DNA of 64,000 bases from Azadirachta indica (lineage: Eukaryota; Streptophyta; Magnoliopsida; Sapindales; Meliaceae): the NCBI GenBank assembly GCA_022749755.1, contig CM040447.1, positions 8,421,587-8,485,586 on the forward strand. The letters are read 5' to 3'. Made by a program: the position numbers and the translations under genes. Numbering within the stretch: the first letter of the stretch is position 1; every line of letters starts with the position of its first letter. Under the pieces are notes generated by a model, which was not told the origin of the DNA, searched no databases, and worked only from the letters and a program-made list of their open reading frames with translations. Shown one piece after another: positions 48,600 through 60,020 of the stretch.

Positions 48600-50116
48600 G
48601 CCTACTTCATAAAATTTATTACAAGGGATACTGGTAGGTTTCCCTAAGGTTTAACTAAATAAGCAGCTATTTCTCTAATATTTGGAAAAAAAAAAATAAA
48701 TACCTCTTTAGGTTTAAGAAAATAGACATATACTCCCTTAGAGTTAACTTTATATCCTCAAAATTATTATTTTACTATTCTGCATTTTAAAAATTATAAT
48801 CTAATTATTTTAATCCCACTACTAATATATAATTATCAAAACAACCTTATAATTTAAAAATAGTAAAATAATAATTATAGTTGATATAGACATCAATTTT
48901 TAAATGTTTTAAAAAATAATGAGAATATTAATTTTTATAACCTACATATATCATCAAATTTAAAACGTTTTAGAAAACAATGAATATCAATTTTATAAAA
49001 ATTGATGACGACAGTTCTTTGATGCCCATAGTCATTTTACTGTTAATTAAATATAATATTTAGAAATAATAAAATTTATTAATGTAAAATATTAAAATTT
49101 TATTTGTCAATACATTCTCTCAAATATATATATATATATATTTTCTTATACCCAAAGGATATATTTTATATAATAAGAAAAGAGGAGGGTAAAAGAATCA
49201 AAAAGTCAATTCAATAACTGAAAATTACATATCAATGAACAACTAATTAGTTAATTGATAATGCAAAGAAATTGTTGGGCACCTTACAATTGTTGTTGCT
49301 TCAAAGAAATGTCCAAGAGGCACCCGTGCATTTATCCATTGTACAACAAGCATATACTCTAAACAATATATACTTTCTTCTACGTGACCAGTATTACAAT
49401 TCTTTGATGCGAACAAATTATATACAGCAACAGAAATACAACCCAACAGCAGCAAAAAAGGAACAAAAACTGCAGAAACAACAAGTTGATCAAACAATTC
49501 GTACTAACTATGATTATTCCTAATAATTTAATATATATTAATTAATCTCTTCAATTGTACTTAATAAGTTTTTGAAGAAGGATATTCGTAATATCCCATC
49601 TAGCATTTAAACAATGTTACAAACAAATTGTATAATGAAAAGAGTTGACAATCTTAAAAAGAACAACTACATCAATGAATTGATTAAATGTATATTGTAC
49701 CTGAGATCCCTTGATGAATGCAAGTCCTTTATTAAGTAGAGCAAAGCTTGAATATATGGCAAAACCCACTTTTGGCAACCAAAACTCTACACGTGAAAAA
49801 TATCTGGACAGGTTGAGTACCGGTATATGTGTTAATTAGTAACCCAATTTAGAATATGTCTTAACTTGCATCCTCATTCCAACTTTGGTGACCCATAAAT
49901 AATCCAAAATCCTAGCAAGATACTTCTTAAAATATTCTCTATTTGGATCTTCAACCCAACAAGCAAGCATGCATAATACCCATATATACAGTTCCAATAT
50001 TATAAATAAGAGCATTGAAAGTGTTCAAATATATAGCTTATATATGTATGCGAAGTACGTAATTATTCATTTCTACATTTCCTTTTAATTTGATAATTAA
50101 TTCTAGTACATACCTT
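48600..50116. other. AT-rich spacer with (TA)n, no gene supported
   Basis: 48640-48760 (TTTCCCTAAGGTTTAACTAA ... ATATACTCCCTTAGAGTTAA) resembles the dispersed repeat at 15282. (TA)n lies at 49124-49141. The paired ORFs at 49243-49523 on opposite strands lack a domain. The stretch left of 50117 shows no LTR similarity, so the retroelement to the right ends abruptly here. Confidence 0.4.
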
Positions 50117-50721
50117 CTTAGATAATACGTTTGGTTGTTTTGAACGCCATAAGATATTAAACTTGAAGAGCTCAAGAATAAGAACTTATAAGAATAATTT
50201 AACACTCAAAATTGCTTGTCTCATTTCAAAAAATGAAAGCCTTTTTATAGGCAAATACAAAGTGAAAATATCAAAAGTTAGGTTATCAATCTTACCTAAC
50301 AATTTGATAAAATAAATTCAAAATTTATGACTTTTAAAACCTACAAATTTCAAACATGAAAACGTGAGTAATGACGTCGAATGTGTATGATGTAAGTGAT
50401 TACATCATTTTAAGATTCTTGAAATTACGTAAATGGACTATAATTTTCAAACATTTTCATATTAGTCTTCTTGAACTTCAGTCACTTGAATGATGTTCAC
50501 TGAGCCTAATTCTTCAAGACGTGTATCTTGAATTGTATTTGAATCACACATCCTTTTGATTAGTCTATTTAAGGCACTTTCCAATGTCTTGGCTCTAGCT
50601 CTTGTAATCGGTCCACTCGGCATGCTTAGCGAATCATATAAATGCTGTAATTGAGTGTGTCTAACCTTATGTCTGAGGTTCTCCTCTTGTTTACGTGGTT
50701 GCACAACTTCATTTGCATCAT
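50117..50721 (-). repeat. 3' LTR of the CRM-like element, truncated
   Basis: Aligns with the inner ~630 bp of the 809-bp 5' LTR and stops at about 50117 in the sequence before CTTAAAAATTTA. The last ~190 bp of the LTR, any TSD and the left flank are missing. A TATA box (CCTATAAAAAGG) is on the minus strand near 50250. Confidence 0.8.
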
Positions 50722-51100
50722 TCTCCTTCTCTTGAAAAGGATTTATCCTCAAATCGCTACCTACATCAAAAGGAGATAAATCAGAAACATTAAAGGTTAT
50801 ACTAACCCCATACTCGCCTAGTAATTCAAGTTTGTAGGCATTGTCATTGATGCATTCTACTACTTGAAATGGGCCATTTCCCTTTGGTAGAAGTTTAGAA
50901 CGTCTTTGCTCAGGAAAACGCTCCTTCCTCATATGTAACCAAACCAAATCTTCTGGTTTAAAGACAACCTTCTTGCGTCCCTTATTGGCTTGCTTGGCAT
51001 GTTGTTTCGTTCGTTGTTCTATGTGTTGCCTTCCTTTCTCATGAATCTGCTTAATAAAATCAGATTTCTTTTTGCCATCTAAATTAACGCGCTCATTCAT
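50462..51100 (-). pseudogene. C-terminal pol segment of the CRM-like element, ending inside the LTR
   Basis: 212 open codons. The integrase tail (PEDLVWLHMRKERFP; GPFQVVECINDNAYKLEL; FNVSDLSPFDVGSDLRINPF) is followed by FQEKE at the polypurine tract. Then come 86 codons inside the 3' LTR with HTQLQHLYDSLSMPSGPITR, ARAKTLESALNRLI and a TAG-type end near 50462. No classic chromodomain is visible. The GPITRARAK tail occurs in place of one. Confidence 0.8.
50722..50734 (-). other. Polypurine tract located inside the pol frame
   Basis: The minus strand reads AAGAGAAGGAGAA immediately before the LTR start TGATGCAAATG. The open frame (FQEKENDANEVV) runs straight through it. Confidence 0.75.
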
Positions 51101-51187
51101 AGGTAAAGAAGTTAATGGATTAAAACTATAGACAATTTCAAAAGCGAAAACTTAGTGGCAGAATGAACACAACGATTATAAGTAAAT

Positions 51188-52068
51188 TCAACATGCGGTA
51201 AGCAATCTTCCTAAAGTTTTCAGATTCTTTTGTATGATAGTACGCAACAAAATAGACAATGTCCTATTTACTACTTCGGTTTGACCATCTGTTTGTGGGT
51301 GACAAGTAGCAGAAAATAATAATTTAGTTCCCAACTTTCCCCACAATGTCTTCCAAAAGTAACTTAAGAACTTCGCGTCTCGATCTGAGACAATAGTTTT
51401 GGGCATTCCATGCAACCTAACAACTTCCTTGAAAAACAAATCAGCTATATGTGATGCATAATCAGTTTTATGACATGCAATAAAGTGTGCCATCTTATAA
51501 AACCTATCGACAACTACAAAAACTGAGTCTCTCCCCCTCTTTGTCTTAGGTAATCCAAAACAAAATCCATAGAAATATCAACCCAAGCTACACTAGGAAT
51601 AGGAAGTAGTGTATACAATACATGTGGTTGTAGCCTAGACTTAACTTGCCAACAAGTAATGCATCTCGCACAAACCCTTTCTACGTCACGTTTCATGTGC
51701 GGCCAAAAGAAATGTTCATGCAATATGTGTAAAGTCTTAACTACACCAAAGTGACCCATCAAACCACCACCGTGTGCTTCTCGAACAAATAACTCACGCA
51801 AGGATGAATATGGAACACACAATTTATTTTCTCGAAATAGAAAACCATCATGAAAATTGAACTTCCCATATGCTCCCTTATTGCAATTCTTAAATAAGTC
51901 ACAAAAATTAGAGTCCGTTGCATACAACTCTTTAATGTACTCAAATCTAAGCAATTTAGCATCAAGAGTTGAAAGTAAAGCATACCTGCGTGATAGTACA
52001 TCAGCAACTATATTTTCTTTACCTTGTTTGTATTTGATCACATAAGAAAATTTCTTAATGAACTCCAC
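51188..52068 (-). pseudogene. Integrase of the CRM-like element (one frame break)
   Basis: Open from 52068 with [20 protein letters not shown], the zinc-finger region ([27 protein letters not shown]) and [11 protein letters not shown] break occurs near 51515, then [39 protein letters not shown] and [16 protein letters not shown]. Both the Asp in VSDRD and the Glu in QTEVVNRT are present. Confidence 0.85.
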
Positions 52069-53260
52069 CTATTTGGCATGACGTCTGCTTAATTTGTGCT
52101 GCCCCTTTAAATGTTTCAAGGATTCATGATTCGTATGAATCACAAACTCTTTGGGCCAAAGGTAATGCTGCCAAGTTTCTAGAGTTCGAACCAATGCATA
52201 TAATTCTTTGTCGTAAGTGGGATAGTTTAAAGCCGCGCCATTTAGTTTTTCACTAAAGTATGCAATCAGTATTCCTTTTTGCATTACTACGCTTCTGATT
52301 CCTGTACCTGAAGCATTACACTCTATCTCAAATGTTTTAGCGAAGTTAGATAAAACAAGTAAAGGTGCATTAGTCAATTTTTCTTTGATAAGTTTGAATG
52401 CCTTTTCTTGCTCTTTTCCCTACTTGAACGAAACATTCTTCTTGATGACTTCGGTTAAGGGTGCAGCTATGCTACTAAAATCTTGAACAAAGCGCCGATA
52501 AAAACTAGCGAATCTATGAAAGCTTCTTACTTGATTCGTCAAAGTAGGCGTTGGCCATTCTTGAATTGCCTTCACCTTCTCCTCATTGACCTCAATCCCT
52601 TTAACATTTGCAACAAAACCAAGAAACACAAGCTTATCCGTGTAAAATGTACATTTCTTAAAATTAGCAAATAGCCTTTCTTTCCTTAAAACCTCTAAAA
52701 CAAGTTTTAAATGTTCAACATGATCATTCAAGTTTTTACTATAAATCAAGATATTGTCAAAATAGACTACTACGAATTTTCCAATGAAAGCATGCAAAAC
52801 TTGGTTCATAAGTCTCATAAAAGTACTAAGTGCATTAGTTAGCCCAAAAGGCATAACTAACCATTCATACAAACCATATTTTGTTTTAAATGCAGTTTTT
52901 CACTCATCCCTTTCTTTCATCCTAATTTGATGGTATCTACTCTTAAGATCAATTTTAGAAAACACACAAGATCCATGTAATTCATCTAACATATCATCTA
53001 ATTGAGGAATGAGATGTCGATACTTTACCGTAATATTATTGACAACTTGGCAATTAACACACATCCTTCATATCCCATCTTTCTTAGGCACTAGTAGCAC
53101 CGGAACCGCACAAGAACTCATGCTTTCTCTAACATACCCTTTCTCCATCAGTTCATTAACTTGTCGTTGAAGTTCCTTTGCCTCCTCGGGATTACTTCAA
53201 TAAGTTGGTCGGTTTAGAATTGTTGCACCGGGTATAAAATCAATTTGATGTTCAATTCCT
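52069..53260 (-). pseudogene. Reverse transcriptase / RNase H of the CRM-like element
   Basis: The palm is open from 52872 to 52420 ([53 protein letters not shown]). RNase H is open from 52377 ([51 protein letters not shown]). The catalytic YFDD reads YFDN (AAT at 52755-52753), and ECDAS and HTDHES both carry Asn for Asp. Stops at 52417 and upstream separate the pieces. Inactive. Confidence 0.85.
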
Positions 53261-53453
53261 CGAATTGGAGGTAAATCAAGGGCACCTCTTCAGGAAAGAC
53301 ATCCTCAAATTCCTGTAAAAGAAACATAACATTGCTCGGCAAGGATCCAGCAAAATAGTCAGTACACAAAAAAGCCTCCTTGTACATAAGTACTATAAGG
53401 GGCTGTTGTAAAAGTAAAGCTCTTTTGATCTCACTTTTTTTTGCAATAAAATT

Positions 53454-53954
53454 CTATTTTTCCTCTCTCTCACACATCAATGTTGCAACTCTCTCATTTT
53501 TCCTCTCACTCTCTTTCACATTGTTGCCTTTCTCGTTTTCTTTTTTCTTTTCACTCGCCTTTTGCATCTTTAATTGGTCTGCAAGATGCAATGGTACAAG
53601 TGATATAGGTTGCCTTTTGATGGTTAAAGAGTATCTATTGGTAAAACCGTCGTGTATGACTCGTCGATCGTACTGCCATGGTCTGCCCAGTAAGATGTGA
53701 CATGCATGCATAGGAATCACATCACAAAGCACCTCATCCTCATACTTGCCAATAGAGAATTCCACCAACACTTGTTTTATTACCTTGATTTCTCCCCAAT
53801 TGTTTAGCCATTGAAGCCGGTACGATCGTGGATGTTTCATGGTAGGTAACAACAATTTCTCTACTAATTCGGTGTTGGCCACGTTGGTGCAACTTCCTCC
53901 ATCAATTATAACGCTGCAAATTTTGTTGTTGACGAAACACCGAGTATGAAACAA
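53454..53954 (-). pseudogene. Protease part of the CRM-like element
   Basis: 166 open codons: CFVNNKICSVIIDGGSCTNV, then ELVEKL..P, HPRSYRLQWL, VLCDVIPMHACHILLGRPWQ and FTNRYSL. The active-site triad reads D-G-G instead of D-S/T-G. From memory this is normal for this family, so it is probably not a defect. A Lys/Glu-rich linker follows. Confidence 0.8.
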
Positions 53955-53969
53955 GTTCTCCCGCTGATC

Positions 53970-55222
53970 ATTTTCTTCTTCCTTAATCTATGCGCTTAGA
54001 GCTCGTCTTGCCACTAATAATTCTCCTTCTGCAGCATATTGCCCTTCGTAGTTATCTTCAAGAGATGGCATGTCTTCTATTTTGTCTTCTTCTTCTCCTC
54101 TCGACTCAATCTCCCCTTGAGCATTGATCACTATTACCCTTTTATTTGGGCATTGGCTAGCTATATGATCCCTGCCTTGACATTTAAAACACTTAATGTC
54201 ACGATTTCTAGAAGTGGTGGATTCAATGTTACCTTGTTTTTGCAGCACAACTTGTTTAGCATCCTTAGAAGCTTCGGAATTAGAATTAATGGAAATTCCT
54301 GCCATGTAAGAGTTGATCTTTATGAGTTTGTAGCAGTCATGCTTGCTACTCTCCTAACCATGTTTCTTCGCTTCAATTGTTGCTCAACTTTAATAGCTTG
54401 ATGTAACATATCTGTCAACTCTACATAATGTTGCATTTCTACCACATCTGTGATCTCACGATTTAAACCATGTAAGAATCTAGCCATGATAGCTTCTCTA
54501 TCCTCCTATACATTTGCGTGGATCATAGCAACCTCCATCTCTTTGTAGTATTCATCTACGCTTTTAAATCCTTAAGTCAGACGCTGCAATTTGTTGAACA
54601 ACTCCCGATGGTAGTAGCTTGGAATGAAAAATCTTCTCATTATTGTCTTCATCTCGTCCCACGTTTCAACAGGATGTTCTTGATTTCTTCTCTTATCCTT
54701 CAATAATTGATCCCACCAAATAACAGCATAATCAGTAAATTCAATGGCCACAAGTTTTACCTTTTTGATCTCAGAGTAGTTGTGACAATCGAAAACCATC
54801 TCTATTTTCTTCTCCCACTCTAAGTAAGCTTCAGAATCGTTTCTTCCTTGGAATGGTAGAATTTTTACCTTAATACTTCCTAAATCATCATCCAACTTAG
54901 GTCTACCCGACTTAGCTTCTCTATTCCCATAACCATGTAAATTCCTACCCCGGTTCATTGGTGATTCATCTAACTTCTTATCATCCTCAACATTACCCCA
55001 TTGTACCCTTAATTGCACTTGCCTAGGTGGTTGTCTAATGGAAGAGCTTTGATGTTGCCCTCTTGATGTCTCTTCTTCCAACCTATCCATCCTCTCATGG
55101 ATTGGTTCTAACTCAGCCCTCATCATCCGTCTCATCTCCCCCAATAACGCCTGTAATTGTAGGTTCGGGGTAGTTGGTTGTTATACCCCTGAGGTTGAAT
55201 TTTGTTCTTGATTGTGAGACAT
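53970..55222 (-). pseudogene. Gag of the CRM-like element (two or more stops)
   Basis: Starts at ATG 55222 with MSHNQEQNSTSGV, a TAA stop, then an open frame from 55180 to 54572. This has MRRMMRAELEPIHERMDRLE and the retrotransposon gag core (SEAYLEWEKKIEMVFDCHN; YAVIWWDQLL; TWDEMKTIMRRFF). A TAA follows at LQRLT. Further left, a complete CCHC knuckle CFKCQGRDHIASQC is open at 53988-54305. Confidence 0.8.
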
Positions 55223-55725
55223 ATTTAAAATCTGCAAAACAAAGTTAGAAACCTCACAAGCACTCTCTTACGTGTTTTCACTCACTCTCATGTTTGAGCA
55301 CTCAAATGTTCTCACACTCGCACACTGTTAATCAAAATTTCAATGGCAATTTTAAGATAAGAAGCAACCAAAACAAATCACAAGATTCAATAATCAATTC
55401 TTAAGAAATTGATGCAAGTATTGGATCAAGAATAAGGAATATTAGGGCAATACTACAAGAAATTATGAATATAATAGATAACAACAATTCTCTCTCTCTT
55501 TGTTTTTATTTCTCTTTTTTTTTTTAGAAGTAGAAATGAAAATATGAACTCAAAATAAATTGAAGGAAGTAAAACATAAAATTGGAATTTGGACCAATCA
55601 AGGAGGAATTTGGCCACAATATATATATTTTTTTTGTATTTCCTTTTTTTTTTTAGAATTCTAATTGAAGAAGTAAAGGAACAAAAAAGATGTAAAGGAT
55701 AATTTCAACTTGCCTTGGAACCAAA

Positions 55726-55737
55726 GCTCTGATACCA
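55726..55737 (-). other. Primer-binding site, initiator-Met tRNA type
   Basis: The minus strand reads TGGTATCAGAGC two bases after the 5' LTR end, the exact 12-nt site widely used by plant retrotransposons. Confidence 0.9.
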
Positions 55738-55739
55738 AA

Positions 55740-56548
55740 TGATACGAAACTCGCCAATATCGTGATGAAATCCAACACCAATTGTAGTAAAGAACCCCAA
55801 AATTTCTCCAAGGTGCAAGTTTATAAAGTCTTGACCCAATACCTATCTAGATAAGAATCAAGACTATGATTTACTCAAACACCACACCAAGAATCCTTAA
55901 AAAAACACTTAAAAATTTAAATGATAAGTTTAGTTGTTTTGAATACTACAAGAAATTAAACTTGAAAAGTTCAAGAATAAAAACTTATAAGAAATAATTT
56001 AACATTCAAAATTACCTGTCTCATTTCAAGAAATGAAATCCTTTTTATAGGCAAATATAAAGGGAAAATGTCAAAAGTTAGGTTATCAATCTTATCTAAC
56101 AATTTGACAAAATAAATTCAAACTTTATAACTTTTAAAACTTATAAATTTCAAACATGAAAACGTAAGCAATGACGTCATTTATATATGACATAAGCAAT
56201 GACGTCGAATGTGTATGATGTAAGTGATTACATCATTTTAAGATTCTTATAATTACATAAATAAACTATAATTTTCGAACACTTTCATATTAGTCTTCTT
56301 GGACTTCAGTCGCTTGAATGATGTTCACTGAGCCTAATTCTTCAAGACGTATATCTTAAATTGTATTTGAATCACACATCTTTTTAATTAGTTCATTTAA
56401 GGCACTTTCCAATGTTTAAGCTCTATCTCTTGTAATCGGTCCACTCGGCACGCTTAACGAATTATATAGATGCTGTAATTGAGTGTCTCTAACCTTATGT
56501 CTGAGGTTTTCATCTTGTTTACGTGGTTGCACAACTTCGTTTGCATCA
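55740..56548 (-). repeat. 5' LTR of the CRM-like element
   Basis: 809 bp, minus strand from TGATGCAAACG at 56548 to CGTATCA at 55740, then TT and the primer site. It contains a TATA box (GCCTATAAAAAGG near 56045) and two TGACGTC-type units at 56172-56215. It also carries a copy of the pol tail with stops. Confidence 0.85.
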
Positions 56549-57330
56549 CACAAGGTAATGAATACTCAATATTGATTAATAAACTATAAGCAACACAATT
56601 TCAAAAAATAAATATTTGTCAACTAGGCTACATCTTTGTCCTGGGGAATAAAATTAGCCTAACATAGGAGAAGTCTAACGAATAATCATTAATAAGTTCA
56701 TAAGTCCAAACATTATTTTAAACAATTTAACAAATACGGAATTCAAGATGAAAAGTAAGAGAAAAAAGATAAAAATTAGGTTCAGTTTTGCTTCTAATAT
56801 TTAATCTTCAAAAATCCTTCAAAATTTCAAGAGTTGTTGATTTTCAGCCTTTCTCACTAGAAATCCTCTCCTCTATTCTTGTGTTTCTCTCACTAGAAAT
56901 CCCTTTTCTAAAATTGTTCATGGCTGTTGATGTAAGAAAAACACAAAACCTTAGGTTTTGTCCAAATTCAGCCATCCAAAATTCATCTGAAGGCTGAAAA
57001 AGGTTTTGGGACATCATTCAACTTTCAAAGAAGAGTTGACACATTTTGAGAGGGTATTGGGGTTCAAGCTCATAGTGAAATGGCATTGTATGCAGCCAAA
57101 ACTCTAGCAGGTTAGAATGTGTGGTACAGCAGTGTGCCTTCCATGGCACAAGGGCTTCTTCTCCATTTTGGTCTCGAAGATCAAAGGCTGTACGGTAGCA
57201 ATGTGGGGGGTGTAGTAGGTGTTTGCACATTTGTGCTCAACATTAGTGGAGGGGCACGCGGATGCACACTTGTGTTGTATTTTCTTGTCGTTTCATCGAA
57301 ATACTTCATTATTTGTAAAAAAGATCACAA
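56549..57330 (-). repeat. LTR type A, copy D, cut by the CRM-like insertion
   Basis: On the minus strand, ATGTTAGGCTAATTTTATTC and GACAAAGATGTAGCC (near 56660-56625) match the type A landmarks. U3-like sequence with GTGCATCCGCGTGCCCCTCC lies at about 57265-57245. It ends exactly at the outer border of the 5' LTR at 56548, so the chromovirus inserted into it; the rest of copy D is not found beyond 50117. Confidence 0.5.
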
Positions 57331-57384
57331 CACTTTAAAAAAAAAAAAGCAAAAAAGACTAAATAATGTTGAGAATTGTTCATA

Positions 57385-58580
57385 ATATTCGGGTAAACAA
57401 AGCATAAATGAGTAAAAACATGAGTATATCACAATGCTATAAGCTTTTCCCATATATATTTTTTTCCTAAGATATTAAAAGTAATGCAAGGATATTTTAC
57501 ATTATTCTTGTTTTAAGTTTTAATATAATATCCATTTTGGCAAATATCTTTAAAGCTAGGCAGATTTTTAATAGATCTGCTAGAACACAAGTCATTATGT
57601 ATACGTAATCTAGTTCCACTTGTTAACAAGATTAAGGCTTTTCTAGAGTCTTTAATCAAATTTGCAAGACTTGATATGGTTTTTATCTAAGCTTAATTAT
57701 TTTCAACCTTGGGATGTAATTCTTATCTCAAAGAATAATGTGCGTAGTTGCACTATTAGCTAGGTACACTTACCTAACTCTTTTTTTTTTTTTGAAAGGA
57801 TTAATTCCTTTTTAAGATTCATGTCTTTTTATAAGATAATTAACATGAGTCCCGCCTGCGTCAGTTATCATAATAGTAAAATACATAATTTAAAATATAT
57901 TATGGCAAGAGAGTTATAAAAGATAAAATATATAAAGTATGTTAATTAAATCATAAATGATATAAATATTGCTAATATTAAATACTAAAATAAATGAAAT
58001 AGTCTCAATATTCTCTTCATTTTCATGGGAGCCTGATAAGGTTTTATTAAATATTTCAATGTACAACAAGTACACACTTGATGTCATTTTATACTATGTA
58101 AGTGACAAAATTTGTCATATTATAAGCATTTCACTTCTAGTGGTTAAGTATAATTACGAAATATAATTATAAACTTAATAGCCATTGCACAGCCAATCGC
58201 GTACCTTTTTCATCATTTTATACAACTTATATATATATATATATATATATATCTCTATTCACTTTTGGAAAAAGTAAATAAATAACATAATAATAACTCT
58301 AGTTAAGTAAAAGAACATGAATGCAATTTCAATATTTATACTCACAATTTCAGCTGTAAGGTAATCATAAATAAAACTAAACTATAATAAAATTGCAGTC
58401 TTGCATTTATGGCTTTACTTTAGGAAATTATATTCCACTAGTAGTTGTATTAATTACAAAAATAGAAATCGTAATTTTTTAATTGTCCTTCAAGGATATT
58501 TTTCTTTCTCATACGATAGTGCCTTTTGAGTCCATGGCATGAAAATGCTTTTTAACATAATCCATGAAAAATATTGAGAG
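57385..58580. other. AT-rich spacer with (TA)n
   Basis: No gene recognised. (TA)n lies at 58228-58252. Confidence 0.5.
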
Positions 58581-58584
58581 CATA

Positions 58585-58920
58585 TATTTGAAACTTTAGG
58601 TTCTAATTTCACAATTTATATTCAAAACTTTAGGCTCTGATTAAAAATTTTAAGTTCAAAACATTAGGTTCTGATTTAGAATAACTAGAACTTTGGGTCC
58701 AAATATACGGAATTCAAAAACCATACAAATGATATATGGAACTTTAAGTCTATATAAAAGATATTTTATAAATCTAGAACTGTAAATTCTAGTTTTAATG
58801 ATTTAATTCAGAATTTTGGTTTTTGATTAGTAATTCCATTTTAGAACTTCGAGTTCTAATTAATGAGATTACCTTTAAAATTTTTGGTTCTAATTACCTC
58901 TTTATTTTGCAAGTTTTAGT
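58585..58920. repeat. Degenerate short tandem-like repeats
   Basis: A motif close to (AGAACTTTAGGTTCTAATT) recurs about eight to ten times at 30-45 bp spacing: TTTAGGTTCTAATTTC, TTTAGGCTCTGATTAA, ATTAGGTTCTGATTTA, TTTGGGTCCAAATATA, TTCGAGTTCTAATTAA, TTTGGTTCTAATTACC. It is imperfect and may be an old satellite-like array. Confidence 0.5.
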
Positions 58921-58924
58921 TTGC

Positions 58925-59965
58925 AATATATATTCTATCATTATTTTTTGTTGTAAAAGAGCCAATTTAATGGCAACTATAAAACATACTCACAAGAACA
59001 ATTATATAATCAAAATTATAATAAAAAAATATAATGCGAAAATATTTAATTAACAAAAAATAATATAAAAAAAAATTAAATATTTCATGAGCTTGAATCA
59101 GCAAATCGTACTGATAACACATTGTAATCTTTAGCTCAAATTATAAATAAAATAAATACAAAGATGCAAATGATATTTAACTATAATTCGCAACTTAATT
59201 GCTCTGATTTTTTTGGCAATTAATCCGCCGAATTCAATTACTTTATTCAATTGAGGGATGAATATGTGATACAATAATATGCACATATAGTACAAGAATC
59301 AGGTGAAATTCTAATATCTAATTAGTACTTAATATATTAAATGCTAAGTACTGTTTAATGTATATTTTAATGAAAATGATATAAAATCTACTGCATTTAT
59401 AACAAAATATACTTTTGTCATCAAAATACTATTAATTAGTTCAAATATATTATCTATAGTTATTTATTTATATTTATATTAATTTAAATAATATAAATTT
59501 CTAGCTAATACTATTATATATTAATATAGCTATTTGTTATTTAATTACTTTCTATTTAAATTGTGTTAATTTAATTAATTTTTAAATAAATATTTATAAA
59601 TTCAATTTTTTTAATTATTTCGTATTAAAAGTATACAAAATAAGTAATTCAATCCTACTTTGCACCAAATACAATTACACATTAGCAAATATAATTGACC
59701 AAAAACAATTATGCATTAGTAAATATCATTTAGCCCAACCCAATAAATGGCAATAAAAAATGCAGACAACGGGAGAACTACACAATAATACAGCTAGTTT
59801 CTATTCATAGTTTCTACAGAAAATTTGTATTTACTATCTCCTGCTATGTATTCGATGACATCTGAAACAGACTGCATGCATCTATGCAATTGCATGTGAA
59901 GAGATTCTCACTGATAAACAAAGATACATCGTGGTTTTCATTTCCTATGAGCTAATAATTCCAAA
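58925..59965. other. AT-rich spacer, no gene seen
   Basis: Stops in all frames and simple AT composition. No recognisable element. Confidence 0.5.
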
Positions 59966-59967
59966 CA

Positions 59968-60020
59968 CCATTTTTGGAAGTTTTCAAAAAAAAAAAAAAA
60001 AAAAAAACCCATTTTTGGAA
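59968..60020. repeat. Poly(A) tract flanked by a 12-bp direct repeat
   Basis: CCATTTTTGGAA at 59968-59979 and again at 60009-60020, with GTTTTC plus 22 A residues (and one C) between. This is the footprint of target-primed reverse transcription of an almost fully truncated LINE/SINE-type copy. Slippage is the alternative. Confidence 0.55.

Larger units (their letters stand above)
50117..56548 (-). mobile_element. Ty3/gypsy chromovirus, CRM-like, degenerate
   Basis: Minus-strand element of 6.4 kb: 5' LTR 55740-56548, primer site TGGTATCAGAGC (initiator Met tRNA type, 55737-55726), Gag, protease, RT/RNase H, integrase, polypurine tract 50734-50722 and a 3' LTR truncated at about 50117. The protease reads IIDGGSCTNVAN, and the polyprotein ends with GPITRARAK, encoded inside the LTR. 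That pattern, from memory, fits the CRM clade best; Reina or another chromovirus clade is possible. Frames are broken by several stops, and LTR copies differ by about 8% over 260 nt counted by eye. Confidence 0.8.

Noticed and set aside
49243..49523. ORFs of 83-84 codons on opposite strands
   Set aside because: No domain recognised on either strand; could be an exon of something, but nothing supports it.
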